This document shows, one piece after another, positions 28,382 through 37,909 of a stretch of 64,000 nucleotides of DNA. The first letter of the stretch is position 1, and each line of letters opens with the position of its first letter. The translations under genes were made by a program, and so were the position numbers. The notes beneath the pieces were generated by a model that was given only the letters and a program-made list of their open reading frames with translations, searched no databases and had not been told where the DNA came from. Source of the DNA: Streptomyces sp. SID12501. GTDB taxonomy: Bacteria > Actinomycetota > Actinomycetes > Streptomycetales > Streptomycetaceae. The stretch is taken from NCBI RefSeq assembly GCF_010550245.1, contig NZ_JAAGLU010000047.1, forward strand, positions 1-64,000, given 5' to 3'.

Positions 28382-31300
28382 AGCCGCCCCCTGACCCGGC
28401 CCCGGGCTGCCCTGGGCTGTCTGGCGGCGACCGCGGCTGTGAAGCTTTCGAGAGTGGGCGCGTCGAAGAACTCGGCAACGGCGAGTTTGACGCCGAGTTG
28501 CCGTTCGATCCTGGCAAGCAGCCTGATCACCGCCAGAGAGTGTCCGCCGACCTCGAAGAACGAGGCGTTCCCGGGTACGTCGTCCAGGCCCAGGGCGGCG
28601 GTCCATTCGGCACGCACGGTGCTGGCCAGCGGTTCCTCGTCGTCGGGCGCGGGAAGCGGGAGAGCGCCAATCGTCTCCGCCGTGTCGTCGGCCATCGCGG
28701 TCAGGACAAGGTGCAGGTGCTCCAGCAGACGCCGGGCGGTGGCCTCGTCGTGCAGCTCTGTGTCGTACTTGACCCGCAGGTTGAGGCCGTCGCGGTCCTT
28801 GGTGACCAGCAGCATCAGTTCGAGCGGGGCGGAGTCCCCGGCTCCCGCGATCGGCTCGGCGCGCAGGCCCGGCAGGTCGATGCCGGGCAGCGCCTCGTTG
28901 TCGAAGTCGATGGAGACCGGGGCGAGCGGCCTCGGTGCACCCGGTTCGGGGTTGATCTCGGCGATGAGGCCGTCGAGTCGGGCATCAGCCCGTTCGCCGG
29001 CGTCCAGCAGCGTGTTGCGGACCGCGCGGACCGCGTCCGCGAGGCTGGTCCCGTCGGTGAGGGAGCAGCGCAGCGGCAGGAGCGAGACGAAGAATCCGAC
29101 CATGTCCTGGGCCTGTGGGTCACGCTGTCCGAACGTGGAGGCCAGGACGAACTCGTCCTGCCCGGAGAAGTGGCGCAGCACGGTCTGCCAGCCGGTGAAC
29201 AGGGTGGCGAAGAGGGTGACGCGCTGCCGGCTGCTCCAGGACTGCAGCCGCGTGGCCGTCGCGGTGTCGACGCGTGCGGTCACCGAGGCTCCCTGCCCCT
29301 TGGGGAAGCGGGTGCGGGGCCGGTCGGTGGGCGTGCGCAGAACGGGCGGCGTCTGCCCCAGGTGGGCCCGCCACCAGGCAAGGTCGTCGGGGCGATCCAC
29401 AGCGGGCGGGAGGTCGAGGCTGGTTCCGGCCGGGCCGGCGAACCGGGGGGCGCGGCCTTCGAGTGCGGCCCGGTACGCCTCCTGGAGGTCTCGGGTGACC
29501 AGGTCTGCCGAGTGGCTGTCGATGACGATGTGGTGCATGCCCAGGACGAGCAGGTGGTCCTCCTCGCCGAGCCGGAGGAGTCCGGCCTGGAACAGCGGGC
29601 CGTCCGCGAGGTCGTAGACCCGTTCGTTCTCGGCGCGCAGCGCGGCCCGGACAGCTTCGTCCGGCTGCTTGTCGGTGGCGTCGGTGACGGAGAATGCGAG
29701 GGGCGCCGGTGCCTTCACCACCTGGCGGAGCGTCTCGCCGGTCTCGTCGTCCTCGTCGGCGCGGAAGACGGTGCGCAGTCCGTCGTGCCGGTCGACGACG
29801 GTCTGCACGGCGCTCTGCAGGGCGGTTCGGTTCAGCGGTCCGTGCAGCCGTACGGCCTGGAGCTCGTTGTAGGCGGCGTCGCCCGCCAGCTGAGCGGCGA
29901 GCCACAGGCGGCGCTGGGCGGCGGTTGCGGGGGCGCTGCGCTCCGTGGTGACGGGTGAGGGGACCTGAGCGGGCGGAGGGACGCTGCGGCCGCTGCCGCT
30001 GTCATCCGACGGCTCCTCGTGAACCGCGTCGTGCACGGCATCGTGCACCGCGTCGATCAGCGCACTCAGTCGTTCCGGCGTGGCAGCCGCTGGACGGGGC
30101 TTGGAGGTGGTGGGAGTGGCATGAACGGTCTCCTGCGGCGCCCCGGTGCCGGGAGTGTCGCCGTGGTAGCGGCGGCGCAGCGCGTCCAGGTGGGTGAGTC
30201 CGGCGCTCAGCTGGTCGGGGGTCACTCCGAAGTCCACGAGCGCGGCGATCTCGTCGGCGCCCGCCGCACGCACGGCGTCGACGATCGCGGCGCAGCTGTC
30301 GGGGGTTCCGATGAGTGCGCGTTCGTCGCAGTACCGGTCGTAGGCGCGGCGGAAGACGAAGTCGAGGTCCTCCGCGCCGGTGGCGGAGACGTCGATGTTG
30401 ACGCCGAGGCTGTTGGCCACCTGGCCGGACAGGGACAGGGAGGAGCGCATGTAGCGGGAGAGCGGGTCCAGTGCCTGTGCGCGTGTGGTGGCCAGGTCCG
30501 TTCCGAGGTAGGTGTGCAGCAGTACGACGACGCGCCCGGCGTCGGGGTCGAGGCCGTGCTGTGCGCGCGTCGTGCGGTAGAGCGCCACGTTGTGCGCGAG
30601 CTGTTCCACCGACTGGGCCATCAGGTTGGTGAGGATGCCCAGTCCGGCCTGGGCTGCTTCCTGGTAGGACTCGGGGCGGCCGACGACCGCCATGTACATC
30701 GGCGGCTCCGGCTGCACGGGGCGTGGGAAGAGCCGTACGTCCACCTCGCCGTCGCCCGAACGGCGCTGCACGGGCTCGCCCCGCCACAGCGCGCGGATCT
30801 GGTCCAGGTGGGTGCGGGTCACCTCCTTGTGGCGGCCGAAGTGGTCCGGGTAGAAGACGAAGTCCCGTGAGTTCCAGCCGCTGGCGCAGCCGATGCCGAC
30901 CCGTCCGCCGGAGAGGTTGTCGACCATGGACCATTCCTCGGCGACACGTACCGGGTCGTGCAGGGGCAGCACGACGGAGCCGGAGTTGATGCGTATCCGG
31001 TCGGTCTCGCGGGCCACGGCCGCGCCGAGGACGGCGGGGTTGGGGAAGAGGCCGCCGAAGGAGTGGAAGTGCCGCTCGGGCAGCCATACGGCGTGGAAGT
31101 CGTGCTCGTCGGCATATTTGGCGGTGTCGATGAGCGTGTCGTAGGCGTCGGCCGCGCCGCTGTCCTGGGGGTAGTCGCCGAAGAAGGAGAGGCTGAAGTC
31201 GGGTGCCGGACGCTCGGCCGACGGGGTGACTGCAGCCTTCGGTGCGGCGGCCTTCAGGGTGCTCTTACGCGGGAAGAACCCGCCCTGGCGCAGATCGCGC

Positions 31301-33105
31301 AGAGATGCCTGGACTGTGTCCGAGATGAACTCGATGTCGCTGTCGCTGTGCGCGGTGGACAAGAAGAAGCTGCGCCACTCCCAGACGTAGAGTCCCTTGA
31401 GCACCATGTGGTGGTAGAGGAGGTCCATGTCGGCCTGGTGCTCGAACTTGAACATCGAGCCGAAGTGCTTCAGACGGAGAGGGAACTCCTCCTCCTCGAA
31501 GAAGCCGTTGAGCGTGGCGGCGAGGTGGTCGGTGCGGGCGTTGAGCCGGTCCTGGAGCGCGGGGCTGTGCTCCTTGAGGTGGGTGAGTACGGCCTTGGCC
31601 GCGGTCATGGCGAGCGGGTGCTGGATGTACGTCCCGCCGAAGAAGGTGGTGTCGTGGCCCGGGCCGCTGTCGTCGCCGTAGGTCCAGAACCCGCCGTCGA
31701 TGCCGTCCATGATGTCCGCGCGGCCCGCGATGGCGCCGATCGGGTAGCCGCCGCCGATGGCCTTGCCGTAGGTGGCCAGGTCGGGCTGGACGCCGTAGAG
31801 GCCCTGGGCACCGCGGACGTGCGGGCGGAAACCGGTGAGCATCTCGTCGAAGAACAAGACGATGCCGTGCCGGCGGGTGACCTCGCGCAGCTTGCGGACG
31901 AACTCCACCGGACGCAGGCTCGGATTGCGGCTCTGAACCGGCTCGACGACCACGGCGGCGACGGTGTCACCGAGCGCGTCGATGGCCTCCAGGCTCGCGG
32001 GATCGCCGAAAGGCAGCACCGTGAGGTCGCCGACCGCGCCCTGCGGGATGCCCGGGGACACCGGTACGGTCCGGTCGCCTGACGCGCCGCCGACCGCACG
32101 GCCGAGCACGTTGTCGGCGTGGCCGTGGTAGGCGCCCTGGAAGGTGATGACCCGGTCGCGTCCGGTGGCGGCGCGCGCCAGCCGGATGGCCGCGGAGTTC
32201 GCCTCGGTGCCGGAGTTGGCGAACGCCACGCGTTCGAAGCCGGTCAGCTCGGCGAGGAGTTCGGCCGCCTCGCCCGTCTCGGGGCTGCGCGGGCCGAGCC
32301 GGATGCCACGGGCCAGGTGTTCACGGATCGGTTCGGTGACGAACTCGGGCTCATGGCCGAAGAGCAGCACGCCGAAGCCCATGGTGATGTCGACGTACCG
32401 GTTGCCGTCGATGTCCTCCAGCCACGAGCCGGAGGACCTGCGGGCAGCGAGCGGGTACTGCATCTCCTTGCTGCTCCTGCGGAAGCCGACCGCGGCACGA
32501 CTGTCGGCCAGTACACGCCGGTGGCGCTGGGTCAGGTCTCTCGAGGAGGGGGTCTTATGGGTGTACCGCTCGACGAGGTCGGCCACGTGTGCGCGCTGTA
32601 CCTCGCTCGTCGAGCCCGCGGCCATGCCGGAGGCGGCGGAGACGGCCACACGGGGGCCGAGCACGAGGGGTTTGGGGGCCACGGCGGGTGCGGGCTCGGC
32701 GTCCTGGACAGGGGCTGGGGCGGGGACCGTGCCCGCGGCGATGAGGGCCAGTTGGCGGGCGAGCCTGTCGACCGCGGAGTCCGCTTCGCCGGACGGCAAC
32801 GGCAACGGCATCTGGGCAGCTGAGGTGACAGACGTGGTGTCGACGTCGTCCGGCGCCGGGCCGGTTCGTTCCGCGACCAGTGCCGCCAGGAGTTCAGGCG
32901 TCGAGACCTCCTCGAACAGCTCCCGCATCGACACCTTGACCCCGAAGCCCTCCTCCAACTCCCGCAGCAGACTCACCATCTGGAACGAATCAGCCCCCAG
33001 ATCCACGAACGCCCGATCCGGCAGCACCTCCGACACCGCACACCCCAGATGCCGCGCCGCCAACTCCCTCACACGACCCAACGCCAACTCGGTTCCCGCG
33101 CTCAC
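28378..33105 (-). CDS. Megasynthase ACP-aminotransferase-flavin monooxygenase-C-PCP
   Basis: 1,575 residues. ACP (Ser40, LGADSF); linker; class III PLP aminotransferase of the glutamate-semialdehyde type (about 200-610, PLP lysine K448 in YGKAIGGG, DEMLTGFRP); luciferase-like FMN monooxygenase (about 637-980: FFGDYP, ERHFHSFGG, GSVVLPLHDP, ASGWNSRDF); C domain (about 1058-1480) with HHIVIDS, so the usual Gly after Asp is Ser; PCP Ser1523 (GGHSLA). There is no A domain. Carrier-bound aminotransferases of this kind make 3-amino acyl groups, as in mycosubtilin, and microginin PKS pairs one with a luciferase-like monooxygenase to make 3-amino-2-hydroxyacyl units (family knowledge). The same reaction pair is inferred here. 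A DAVH repeat occurs in the linker near 1019-1029. GTG start, GGGAG upstream. Confidence 0.92.
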   Translation of the reverse strand: MSAGTELALGRVRELAARHLGCAVSEVLPDRAFVDLGADSFQMVSLLRELEEGFGVKVSMRELFEEVSTPELLAALVAERTGPAPDDVDTTSVTSAAQMPLPLPSGEADSAVDRLARQLALIAAGTVPAPAPVQDAEPAPAVAPKPLVLGPRVAVSAASGMAAGSTSEVQRAHVADLVERYTHKTPSSRDLTQRHRRVLADSRAAVGFRRSSKEMQYPLAARRSSGSWLEDIDGNRYVDITMGFGVLLFGHEPEFVTEPIREHLARGIRLGPRSPETGEAAELLAELTGFERVAFANSGTEANSAAIRLARAATGRDRVITFQGAYHGHADNVLGRAVGGASGDRTVPVSPGIPQGAVGDLTVLPFGDPASLEAIDALGDTVAAVVVEPVQSRNPSLRPVEFVRKLREVTRRHGIVLFFDEMLTGFRPHVRGAQGLYGVQPDLATYGKAIGGGYPIGAIAGRADIMDGIDGGFWTYGDDSGPGHDTTFFGGTYIQHPLAMTAAKAVLTHLKEHSPALQDRLNARTDHLAATLNGFFEEEEFPLRLKHFGSMFKFEHQADMDLLYHHMVLKGLYVWEWRSFFLSTAHSDSDIEFISDTVQASLRDLRQGGFFPRKSTLKAAAPKAAVTPSAERPAPDFSLSFFGDYPQDSGAADAYDTLIDTAKYADEHDFHAVWLPERHFHSFGGLFPNPAVLGAAVARETDRIRINSGSVVLPLHDPVRVAEEWSMVDNLSGGRVGIGCASGWNSRDFVFYPDHFGRHKEVTRTHLDQIRALWRGEPVQRRSGDGEVDVRLFPRPVQPEPPMYMAVVGRPESYQEAAQAGLGILTNLMAQSVEQLAHNVALYRTTRAQHGLDPDAGRVVVLLHTYLGTDLATTRAQALDPLSRYMRSSLSLSGQVANSLGVNIDVSATGAEDLDFVFRRAYDRYCDERALIGTPDSCAAIVDAVRAAGADEIAALVDFGVTPDQLSAGLTHLDALRRRYHGDTPGTGAPQETVHATPTTSKPRPAAATPERLSALIDAVHDAVHDAVHEEPSDDSGSGRSVPPPAQVPSPVTTERSAPATAAQRRLWLAAQLAGDAAYNELQAVRLHGPLNRTALQSAVQTVVDRHDGLRTVFRADEDDETGETLRQVVKAPAPLAFSVTDATDKQPDEAVRAALRAENERVYDLADGPLFQAGLLRLGEEDHLLVLGMHHIVIDSHSADLVTRDLQEAYRAALEGRAPRFAGPAGTSLDLPPAVDRPDDLAWWRAHLGQTPPVLRTPTDRPRTRFPKGQGASVTARVDTATATRLQSWSSRQRVTLFATLFTGWQTVLRHFSGQDEFVLASTFGQRDPQAQDMVGFFVSLLPLRCSLTDGTSLADAVRAVRNTLLDAGERADARLDGLIAEINPEPGAPRPLAPVSIDFDNEALPGIDLPGLRAEPIAGAGDSAPLELMLLVTKDRDGLNLRVKYDTELHDEATARRLLEHLHLVLTAMADDTAETIGALPLPAPDDEEPLASTVRAEWTAALGLDDVPGNASFFEVGGHSLAVIRLLARIERQLGVKLAVAEFFDAPTLESFTAAVAARQPRAARGRVRGRL
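32853..33091 (-). repeat. Tandem ACP duplication, copy 2 (start of the aminotransferase megasynthase)
   Basis: A 239-base block that matches 33320-33558 at a constant offset of 467 bases, with only a few differences, all near the 5' end in plus-strand coordinates. It encodes the ACP at the N-terminus of the megasynthase, from ELALGRV through LLAALVA. Identity at third codon positions shows a recent duplication or ongoing gene conversion rather than selection on protein alone. Confidence 0.92.
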
Positions 33106-36100
33106 GCGTCGACTCCCTTCCGGGCGGCGAGGGCGGCGAGCTGCTGGAGTATCTGCAGCTGCCCCTCCGCGATCACCTGAACCTGACGGGTGAGCAGATC
33201 GACGGTGGCCTGGTTGGCGTATCCCGGCGGCGGGGCAAGCGGAGCAGGCACCACTACCGGTTCCGGTGCTTTTGGCACCGGCCTCTCGGCCGCCGTCGGG
33301 GCGTTGTGCGGCACGTCGGGCGCCGGGCCGGTTCGTTGCGCGACCAGCGCGGCCAGGAGTTCAGGCGTCGAGACCTCCTCGAACAGCTCCCGCATCGACA
33401 CCTTGACCCCGAAGCCCTCCTCCAACTCCCGCAGCAGACTCACCATCTGGAACGAATCAGCCCCCAGATCCACGAACGCCCGATCCGGCAGCACCTCCGA
33501 CACCGCACACCCCAGATGCCGCGCCGCCAACTCCCTCACACGACCCAACGCCAACTCGCTCATGTCGTTCTCCTTGCTCAGTGAGGCGTCACCCGATGGG
33601 TTCGCCGGGCGGTCGCCGGATCCTGGGGCGTCCGAGGGGGGATGCCCCAGGGGGTCGCGGGCGAGTGGCACGATCAGTTCGGGTCCTGACCAGTGCCGGG
33701 CTCGCTGGAAGGGGTAGCGGGGCAGCGGGATGCGCCGGCCGCCCGTTCCCTCCAGAAGGCGGTTGAAGTCGACGGGCAGCCCCCGGCAGTAGAGGGCTCC
33801 CACTGCGGACCACAGCGCGGACAGTTCGGCGCCGCGCCGGTGGCCCGCCACAGCCTCGGCACCCGGCGCCGAGCGCCGCAGCATGCCGCTGAGATTGTTT
33901 CCGGGCCCGACCTCCAGTACGGCGGTGTGGGCCGCCTCCGCAATGCGGTCGAGTACGGCGTCGAAGCGGACGGGGTCGCGGGCCTGCCGTACGAAGTACT
34001 CCACGTCCGGCATCCAGCCCTCGGCCCGGACGGTGCCGTCGACGCTGCTGACGAACGCGGTGGTGAGCGGCGCGAAGGACACGGTTGCCAGGACGTCACG
34101 CAGTTCGTCGAGGACCGGGGCGAGTGCGGTGGTGTGGAAGGCCCTGTCCACCGGGAGCCTTCGTACGCTGACACCGTTGTCCTCGAGCAGCCCGCAGGCC
34201 TCGTCGACGGCTCCGGTGGGGCCGGCGAGGACGTGGCTGCCGGTGCCGTTGGCGGCGGCGAGTTCGAGCCCCGCCACCTTCGCGAGCAGTTCGTCCACCT
34301 GCTCGCGGCCGGCCAGCGCCGCCACCATGCCGCCGGGGCGGGTGCCTCGCTGCATCATCCGGCCGCGCAGTGTGGTCAGCCGGACTCCGTCGGCCAGTGA
34401 GAAGGCCCCGGCGGCACACAGGGCGGCGTACTCACCGACGCTGTGTCCGGCCGTCAGTGCGGGGGTGACGCCGAAGTGCTCCCACAGGCGGGACAGTGCC
34501 ATCTGGAAGGCGAACAGGGCCGGTTGGGCCGTCTGCGTCTCCCAGATGTGGCCCGGCGCGACCGGGGTCGGATCGAGCAGCGGCCCCAGCAGGGAGGTGC
34601 CGCCTGCCTCTTTGTGGAATTTCTCGCATTCGTCGAGCACGTCGCGCACGACGGGGAAGCGGTCGTGGAGGAGACGGGCCATGCCCGGGTACGGGCTGCC
34701 CTGGCCGCCGAAGAGCATCACGAGGCCGGCCGTGCTCCGGGGGACCTCGCCCACGACGTACGGCACCCGTGTGTCCGTGGCGGTCGTCTCCTGCGTACGG
34801 CGGAGGAAGGCGTCGAGCGAATCGGCCAGTTCCCTGGGGCTGTTGCCGAGGGCGACGAGCCGGTGGCGCAGATGACGCCGGCCGGTCAGGGCGGTGGTGA
34901 GCACGTCCTGCATCGCGGCGGGCCGCGGGCCGCGCAGCCTCTCGCGCCAGGAACGGGCGTACTCCCGCAGTGCTTTGCCGTCCCGGGCGGACACCGCGAG
35001 CAGCCCCGGAGGCGGCACCGGTGAGGGCCTGCGTGCGGCCTTCGGCGCTTCTTCCAGCACGATGTGTACATTCGTGCCGCCCACGGCGAGCGAATGGACG
35101 CCTGCCCTGCGGGGTTCGGCTCCCCGGGGCCAGGGCCGGGGGCTGTCGGGCAGGTAGAAGGGGCTGTTGTCGATGTCCAGGAGCGGGTTGGGGGTGCTGA
35201 AGTTGGCGAGCGGCGGGATCTCGCCGTGTTTGAGGACCAGGACCGCCTTGATCAGGCCGCCCAGTCCCGCGCAGACGTCCAGGTGACCGATGCTGGACTT
35301 GACGGCGCCCAGCGCGCAGAACCCTGTTTTGTCCGTGGACCGGCGGAACGCGGCGCTCAGGCCGGCGAACTCGATCGGATCGCCTTTGAAGGTGCCGGTG
35401 CCGTGGGCTTCCAGGTAGCCGATGCTCTCCGCGGTGACGTCGGCCGTCTCCAGGGCGCGGAGCACCGCGTCCCGCTGTCCGGCGGCGCTGGGAGCGAGGT
35501 AACTGTCCTTGTGAGCACCGTCGTTGGTGATGCCGACGCCGCGGATGACCGCGTGGACGGTGTCTCCGTCGGCAAGAGCGCGGTCGAGGCGTTTGAGCAG
35601 GACGGCCGCCACTCCGCTGCTGCCCACGGTGCCGTCGGCGTCCGCGTCGAAGGCACGGCACCGGCCACTGGCCGAGAGGACGGAGCCGTTGATCCTGCGG
35701 TATCCGGTGATCTGCGGCACGTGGACGGCGGAAGCGCCCGCCAAAGCCAGATCGGCGTCGCCCGCCCTCAGTGCCTGGCAGGCCTGGTGGACGGCGACCA
35801 GAGCACTGGAGCAGGCCGTCTGGACGGTGACCGCCGGACCGGTCAGGTCGAGCACATAGGCGACGCGGGTGGCGAGGAAGTCGGCGGAGGTACCGAGAGC
35901 GGGACGGCCGGCCGTGGCCCAGTCGCGGACGTCCCAGCCGACCGGGGCGAGGTTGTTCAGCAGATACGTGTTGAGCGGGTAGAGCTGGTATCCGGCACTG
36001 GCGAAGACCCCTACGCGCAGGTCCGGGCTGGTGGCGGCGTATCCGCCGTCCTCCAGGGCGTGGTAGGCGCATTCGAGGAACAGGCGCTGCTGGGGGTCCA

Positions 36101-36368
36101 TCGTCGCGGCCTCTCGGCCGTTGACGGAGAAGAAGGACGCGTCGAAGGCACTGACGTCGCCGAGCGTGCCGGCCGCGGCCACGAACTCCTTGGCCTCGCG
36201 CTCCTGTTGCGGTATTCCGGCGGCATCGAGTTCCTCATCGGTGAATCTGCGGACGGCCGTGCGGCCCGAGGTCACCAGTTCCCAGAAGGCGTCCTCGGAG
36301 TCCGCCCCGGGGAAGCGGAATGACATGCCGATGACGGCGATGTGTTCTTCGGCGGATCGCGCGGTCAC
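33102..36368 (-). CDS. Type I polyketide synthase KS-AT-ACP
   Basis: 1,088 residues. KS (about 8-440) with Cys186 (TACSSA), His322 (EAHGTGT) and His362 (SSIGHLD). AT (about 545-850) with Ser643 (GHSVGEY) and DRAFHTT in the region that discriminates extender units; the AFH pattern points to malonyl-CoA. ACP with Ser972 (LGADSF). There is no reductive domain, so the beta-keto group should survive for transamination by the next protein. The C-terminal tail (about 60 residues after the ACP) is Pro/Ala-rich and ends in a helix, possibly a docking element. GTG start after AGGTGA, 7 nt from the MFS stop. The stop overlaps the next GTG. Confidence 0.94.
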   Translation of the reverse strand: MTARSAEEHIAVIGMSFRFPGADSEDAFWELVTSGRTAVRRFTDEELDAAGIPQQEREAKEFVAAAGTLGDVSAFDASFFSVNGREAATMDPQQRLFLECAYHALEDGGYAATSPDLRVGVFASAGYQLYPLNTYLLNNLAPVGWDVRDWATAGRPALGTSADFLATRVAYVLDLTGPAVTVQTACSSALVAVHQACQALRAGDADLALAGASAVHVPQITGYRRINGSVLSASGRCRAFDADADGTVGSSGVAAVLLKRLDRALADGDTVHAVIRGVGITNDGAHKDSYLAPSAAGQRDAVLRALETADVTAESIGYLEAHGTGTFKGDPIEFAGLSAAFRRSTDKTGFCALGAVKSSIGHLDVCAGLGGLIKAVLVLKHGEIPPLANFSTPNPLLDIDNSPFYLPDSPRPWPRGAEPRRAGVHSLAVGGTNVHIVLEEAPKAARRPSPVPPPGLLAVSARDGKALREYARSWRERLRGPRPAAMQDVLTTALTGRRHLRHRLVALGNSPRELADSLDAFLRRTQETTATDTRVPYVVGEVPRSTAGLVMLFGGQGSPYPGMARLLHDRFPVVRDVLDECEKFHKEAGGTSLLGPLLDPTPVAPGHIWETQTAQPALFAFQMALSRLWEHFGVTPALTAGHSVGEYAALCAAGAFSLADGVRLTTLRGRMMQRGTRPGGMVAALAGREQVDELLAKVAGLELAAANGTGSHVLAGPTGAVDEACGLLEDNGVSVRRLPVDRAFHTTALAPVLDELRDVLATVSFAPLTTAFVSSVDGTVRAEGWMPDVEYFVRQARDPVRFDAVLDRIAEAAHTAVLEVGPGNNLSGMLRRSAPGAEAVAGHRRGAELSALWSAVGALYCRGLPVDFNRLLEGTGGRRIPLPRYPFQRARHWSGPELIVPLARDPLGHPPSDAPGSGDRPANPSGDASLSKENDMSELALGRVRELAARHLGCAVSEVLPDRAFVDLGADSFQMVSLLRELEEGFGVKVSMRELFEEVSTPELLAALVAQRTGPAPDVPHNAPTAAERPVPKAPEPVVVPAPLAPPPGYANQATVDLLTRQVQVIAEGQLQILQQLAALAARKGVDA
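33320..33558 (-). repeat. Tandem ACP duplication, copy 1 (end of KS-AT-ACP)
   Basis: Partner of 32853-33091. It encodes the C-terminal ACP of the KS-AT-ACP protein. The two ACPs end one protein and begin the next, so two near-identical carriers stand on either side of the intermolecular hand-over between KS-AT and aminotransferase. Confidence 0.92.
33561..33575 (-). promoter_or_regulatory. Internal ribosome-binding site and ATG before the first ACP
   Basis: Inside the KS-AT-ACP frame, AAGGAG stands 6 nt before an in-frame ATG (codon 936) that begins MSELALGRV. This is a good Shine-Dalgarno site in a place where none is needed. It may produce a separate 153-residue ACP, or be the fossil of an ACP gene fused in frame to a KS-AT gene. 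Confidence 0.6.
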
Positions 36369-36375
36369 AGGCGGT

Positions 36376-37641
36376 TCACCTGGCTTCCTCGGTGCGGGTC
36401 GATACGGAGGCGTGGGGGGACTGTCCGGGCGGAGCCGGCGGGTGTCTTCTCCGCCGGGCCAGGTACACCAGGAACGCCAGGGCCATGGCGATGGCCGTCC
36501 CGTGCGCCACGGCGACGACCTGCAGCGGCGAGAAGAACTCCAGTGCGGACGAGGTGAGCACCATCCCGACGCCGACTCCGAGGTTGTCGGCGGTGGCGGA
36601 GAGCCCGAAGACGGCCCCTCTTCGCTCGTCGGGAACGCTCTGGAGCCGCGAGATGTACGACACCTCGGTGAAACCGTCGGCCGCTCCGGCCACGAGGGCG
36701 ATGACCGCGGTGAGAGCGGCAGGGAAGCCGCAGAAGGCGAGGATGAACGCCGCCGACATCACACAGGTCCCGAGGGCGAACGCGGTCTCCTCGAACGTCC
36801 GCCCTGTCCGTTTGCCGTGCCAGGACAGGAGCTGCTGGAAGACGATGTTCCCGATTGCCCACAGCATCCAGAACCTGCTCATGAAGGCTGCGGGATGGTG
36901 CGGATCGAGGGCGCTGGAGTAGACGGGGAGTGCCACGTTGTGCGACGACGAACCCAGGCCGTCGATCGCCCGGATGGTGATCATGGGCAACAGGATCGGC
37001 ACGGTCCACAGGAAACGCAGTGCGGTGCGCTGGACCGCGACGAAGGACTCCGGCCGGCTCTTGTCCGCCTCCGACTGCGCGCCCTTCCTCGGCCCGGCGA
37101 CCGGGAGAGTCGTGAGGATCGAGGCGGAGAGGACGAAGGAGAGCGCGTCGATGAGGAACGCCGCGTGGTAGCCGATCCGGGCCAGGATGATGCCGGCGGA
37201 GGCGAAGCCGAGCACCATGGCCAGCGACCGTCCTGTGACGAGGAGGCTGTTGGCTCTGGTCCGCAGGTCCTGCCCGACGATCTCGGGGACCATCGCCCGC
37301 AGACACACCTGGGAGATGGTGCTGCCCACCCCGGTGACCACGGCCAGACCGTAGAGGATCTCCTCCTGGGCGGCCGACGGCGCGACCACCAGAATCACCA
37401 GCGCGGTGGCCTGGCACAGCTCGGCGGCAACCATGAGGGGTTTTCGCCGGCGGTGATCCACGATACGCCCGGCGACGAACCCGGTGAGGAATCCGGCGAC
37501 AAGCCGGACCGCAAGAAATAGTCCGGAGAACAGCGGGCTCTTCGTCAGCTCGTACGCGAACAGGTTCAGCGCGAGCATGTTGAGATAACTACCGTAAGCA
37601 GATATTGCATTCCCGACTACCAGGAAGCGGAAGTACTTCAC
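36376..37641 (-). CDS. MFS transporter, probable export of the product
   Basis: 421 residues with the alternating hydrophobic segments of a major facilitator protein (about 12 helices) and the loop-2/3 signature GRIVDHRRRKP. It is the first gene of the biosynthetic operon, 85 nt after the bipartite motif at 37727-37764, so it should be co-regulated with biosynthesis and act as exporter or self-resistance pump in the membrane. GTG start. The first 20 codons are less GC-rich than the rest (ATA, TCT, AGT, TAT codons), which may help initiation. A truncated relative-in-function lies at 41862. Confidence 0.88.
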   Translation of the reverse strand: MKYFRFLVVGNAISAYGSYLNMLALNLFAYELTKSPLFSGLFLAVRLVAGFLTGFVAGRIVDHRRRKPLMVAAELCQATALVILVVAPSAAQEEILYGLAVVTGVGSTISQVCLRAMVPEIVGQDLRTRANSLLVTGRSLAMVLGFASAGIILARIGYHAAFLIDALSFVLSASILTTLPVAGPRKGAQSEADKSRPESFVAVQRTALRFLWTVPILLPMITIRAIDGLGSSSHNVALPVYSSALDPHHPAAFMSRFWMLWAIGNIVFQQLLSWHGKRTGRTFEETAFALGTCVMSAAFILAFCGFPAALTAVIALVAGAADGFTEVSYISRLQSVPDERRGAVFGLSATADNLGVGVGMVLTSSALEFFSPLQVVAVAHGTAIAMALAFLVYLARRRRHPPAPPGQSPHASVSTRTEEAR

Positions 37642-37726
37642 GCAGCAGCCCCGTTCTCATAAACGGTTCAGATTTACGCCGTCGGCCCCCTGACATCCAT
37701 GATGAAAGATTCAAGTACATCTTGGC

Positions 37727-37764
37727 ATCCGTAGTAACACCCACAGCGGATTTCGTAACGTAAC
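37727..37764 (-). promoter_or_regulatory. Bipartite motif upstream of the leftward operon
   Basis: Read on the minus strand: GTTACGTTACGAAA, 12 nt, GTTACTACGGAT. The same two blocks with a 13-nt spacer occur at 41788-41826 before the rightward genes. The pentamer GTTAC occurs three times, twice in tandem. The site lies 85-123 nt before the MFS start, in the only real intergenic region of the operon. It is most likely the binding site of the cluster regulator (LuxR/LAL at 39-41.5 kb) or the core promoter. Conservation is seen; the binding protein is inferred. Confidence 0.68.
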
Positions 37765-37909
37765 AAGGTGTGCGGCATATCGGTCAAGCCCTCGGCGCAG
37801 GGTCCCCGGCACCCGCAGGGTGCGTGCGTTCTCGCGTGGTGAGACCGGAGGGGCGGAGCGTGTCGGCGGAGTGGTCTCGGTAGTGGTCGTTCACAGTGGC
37901 GATTTTCCT

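Noticed and set aside
36121..37521. 466-codon plus-strand frame opposite the MFS gene
   Set aside because: Hydrophilic shadow; the minus strand has a clear 12-helix transporter.
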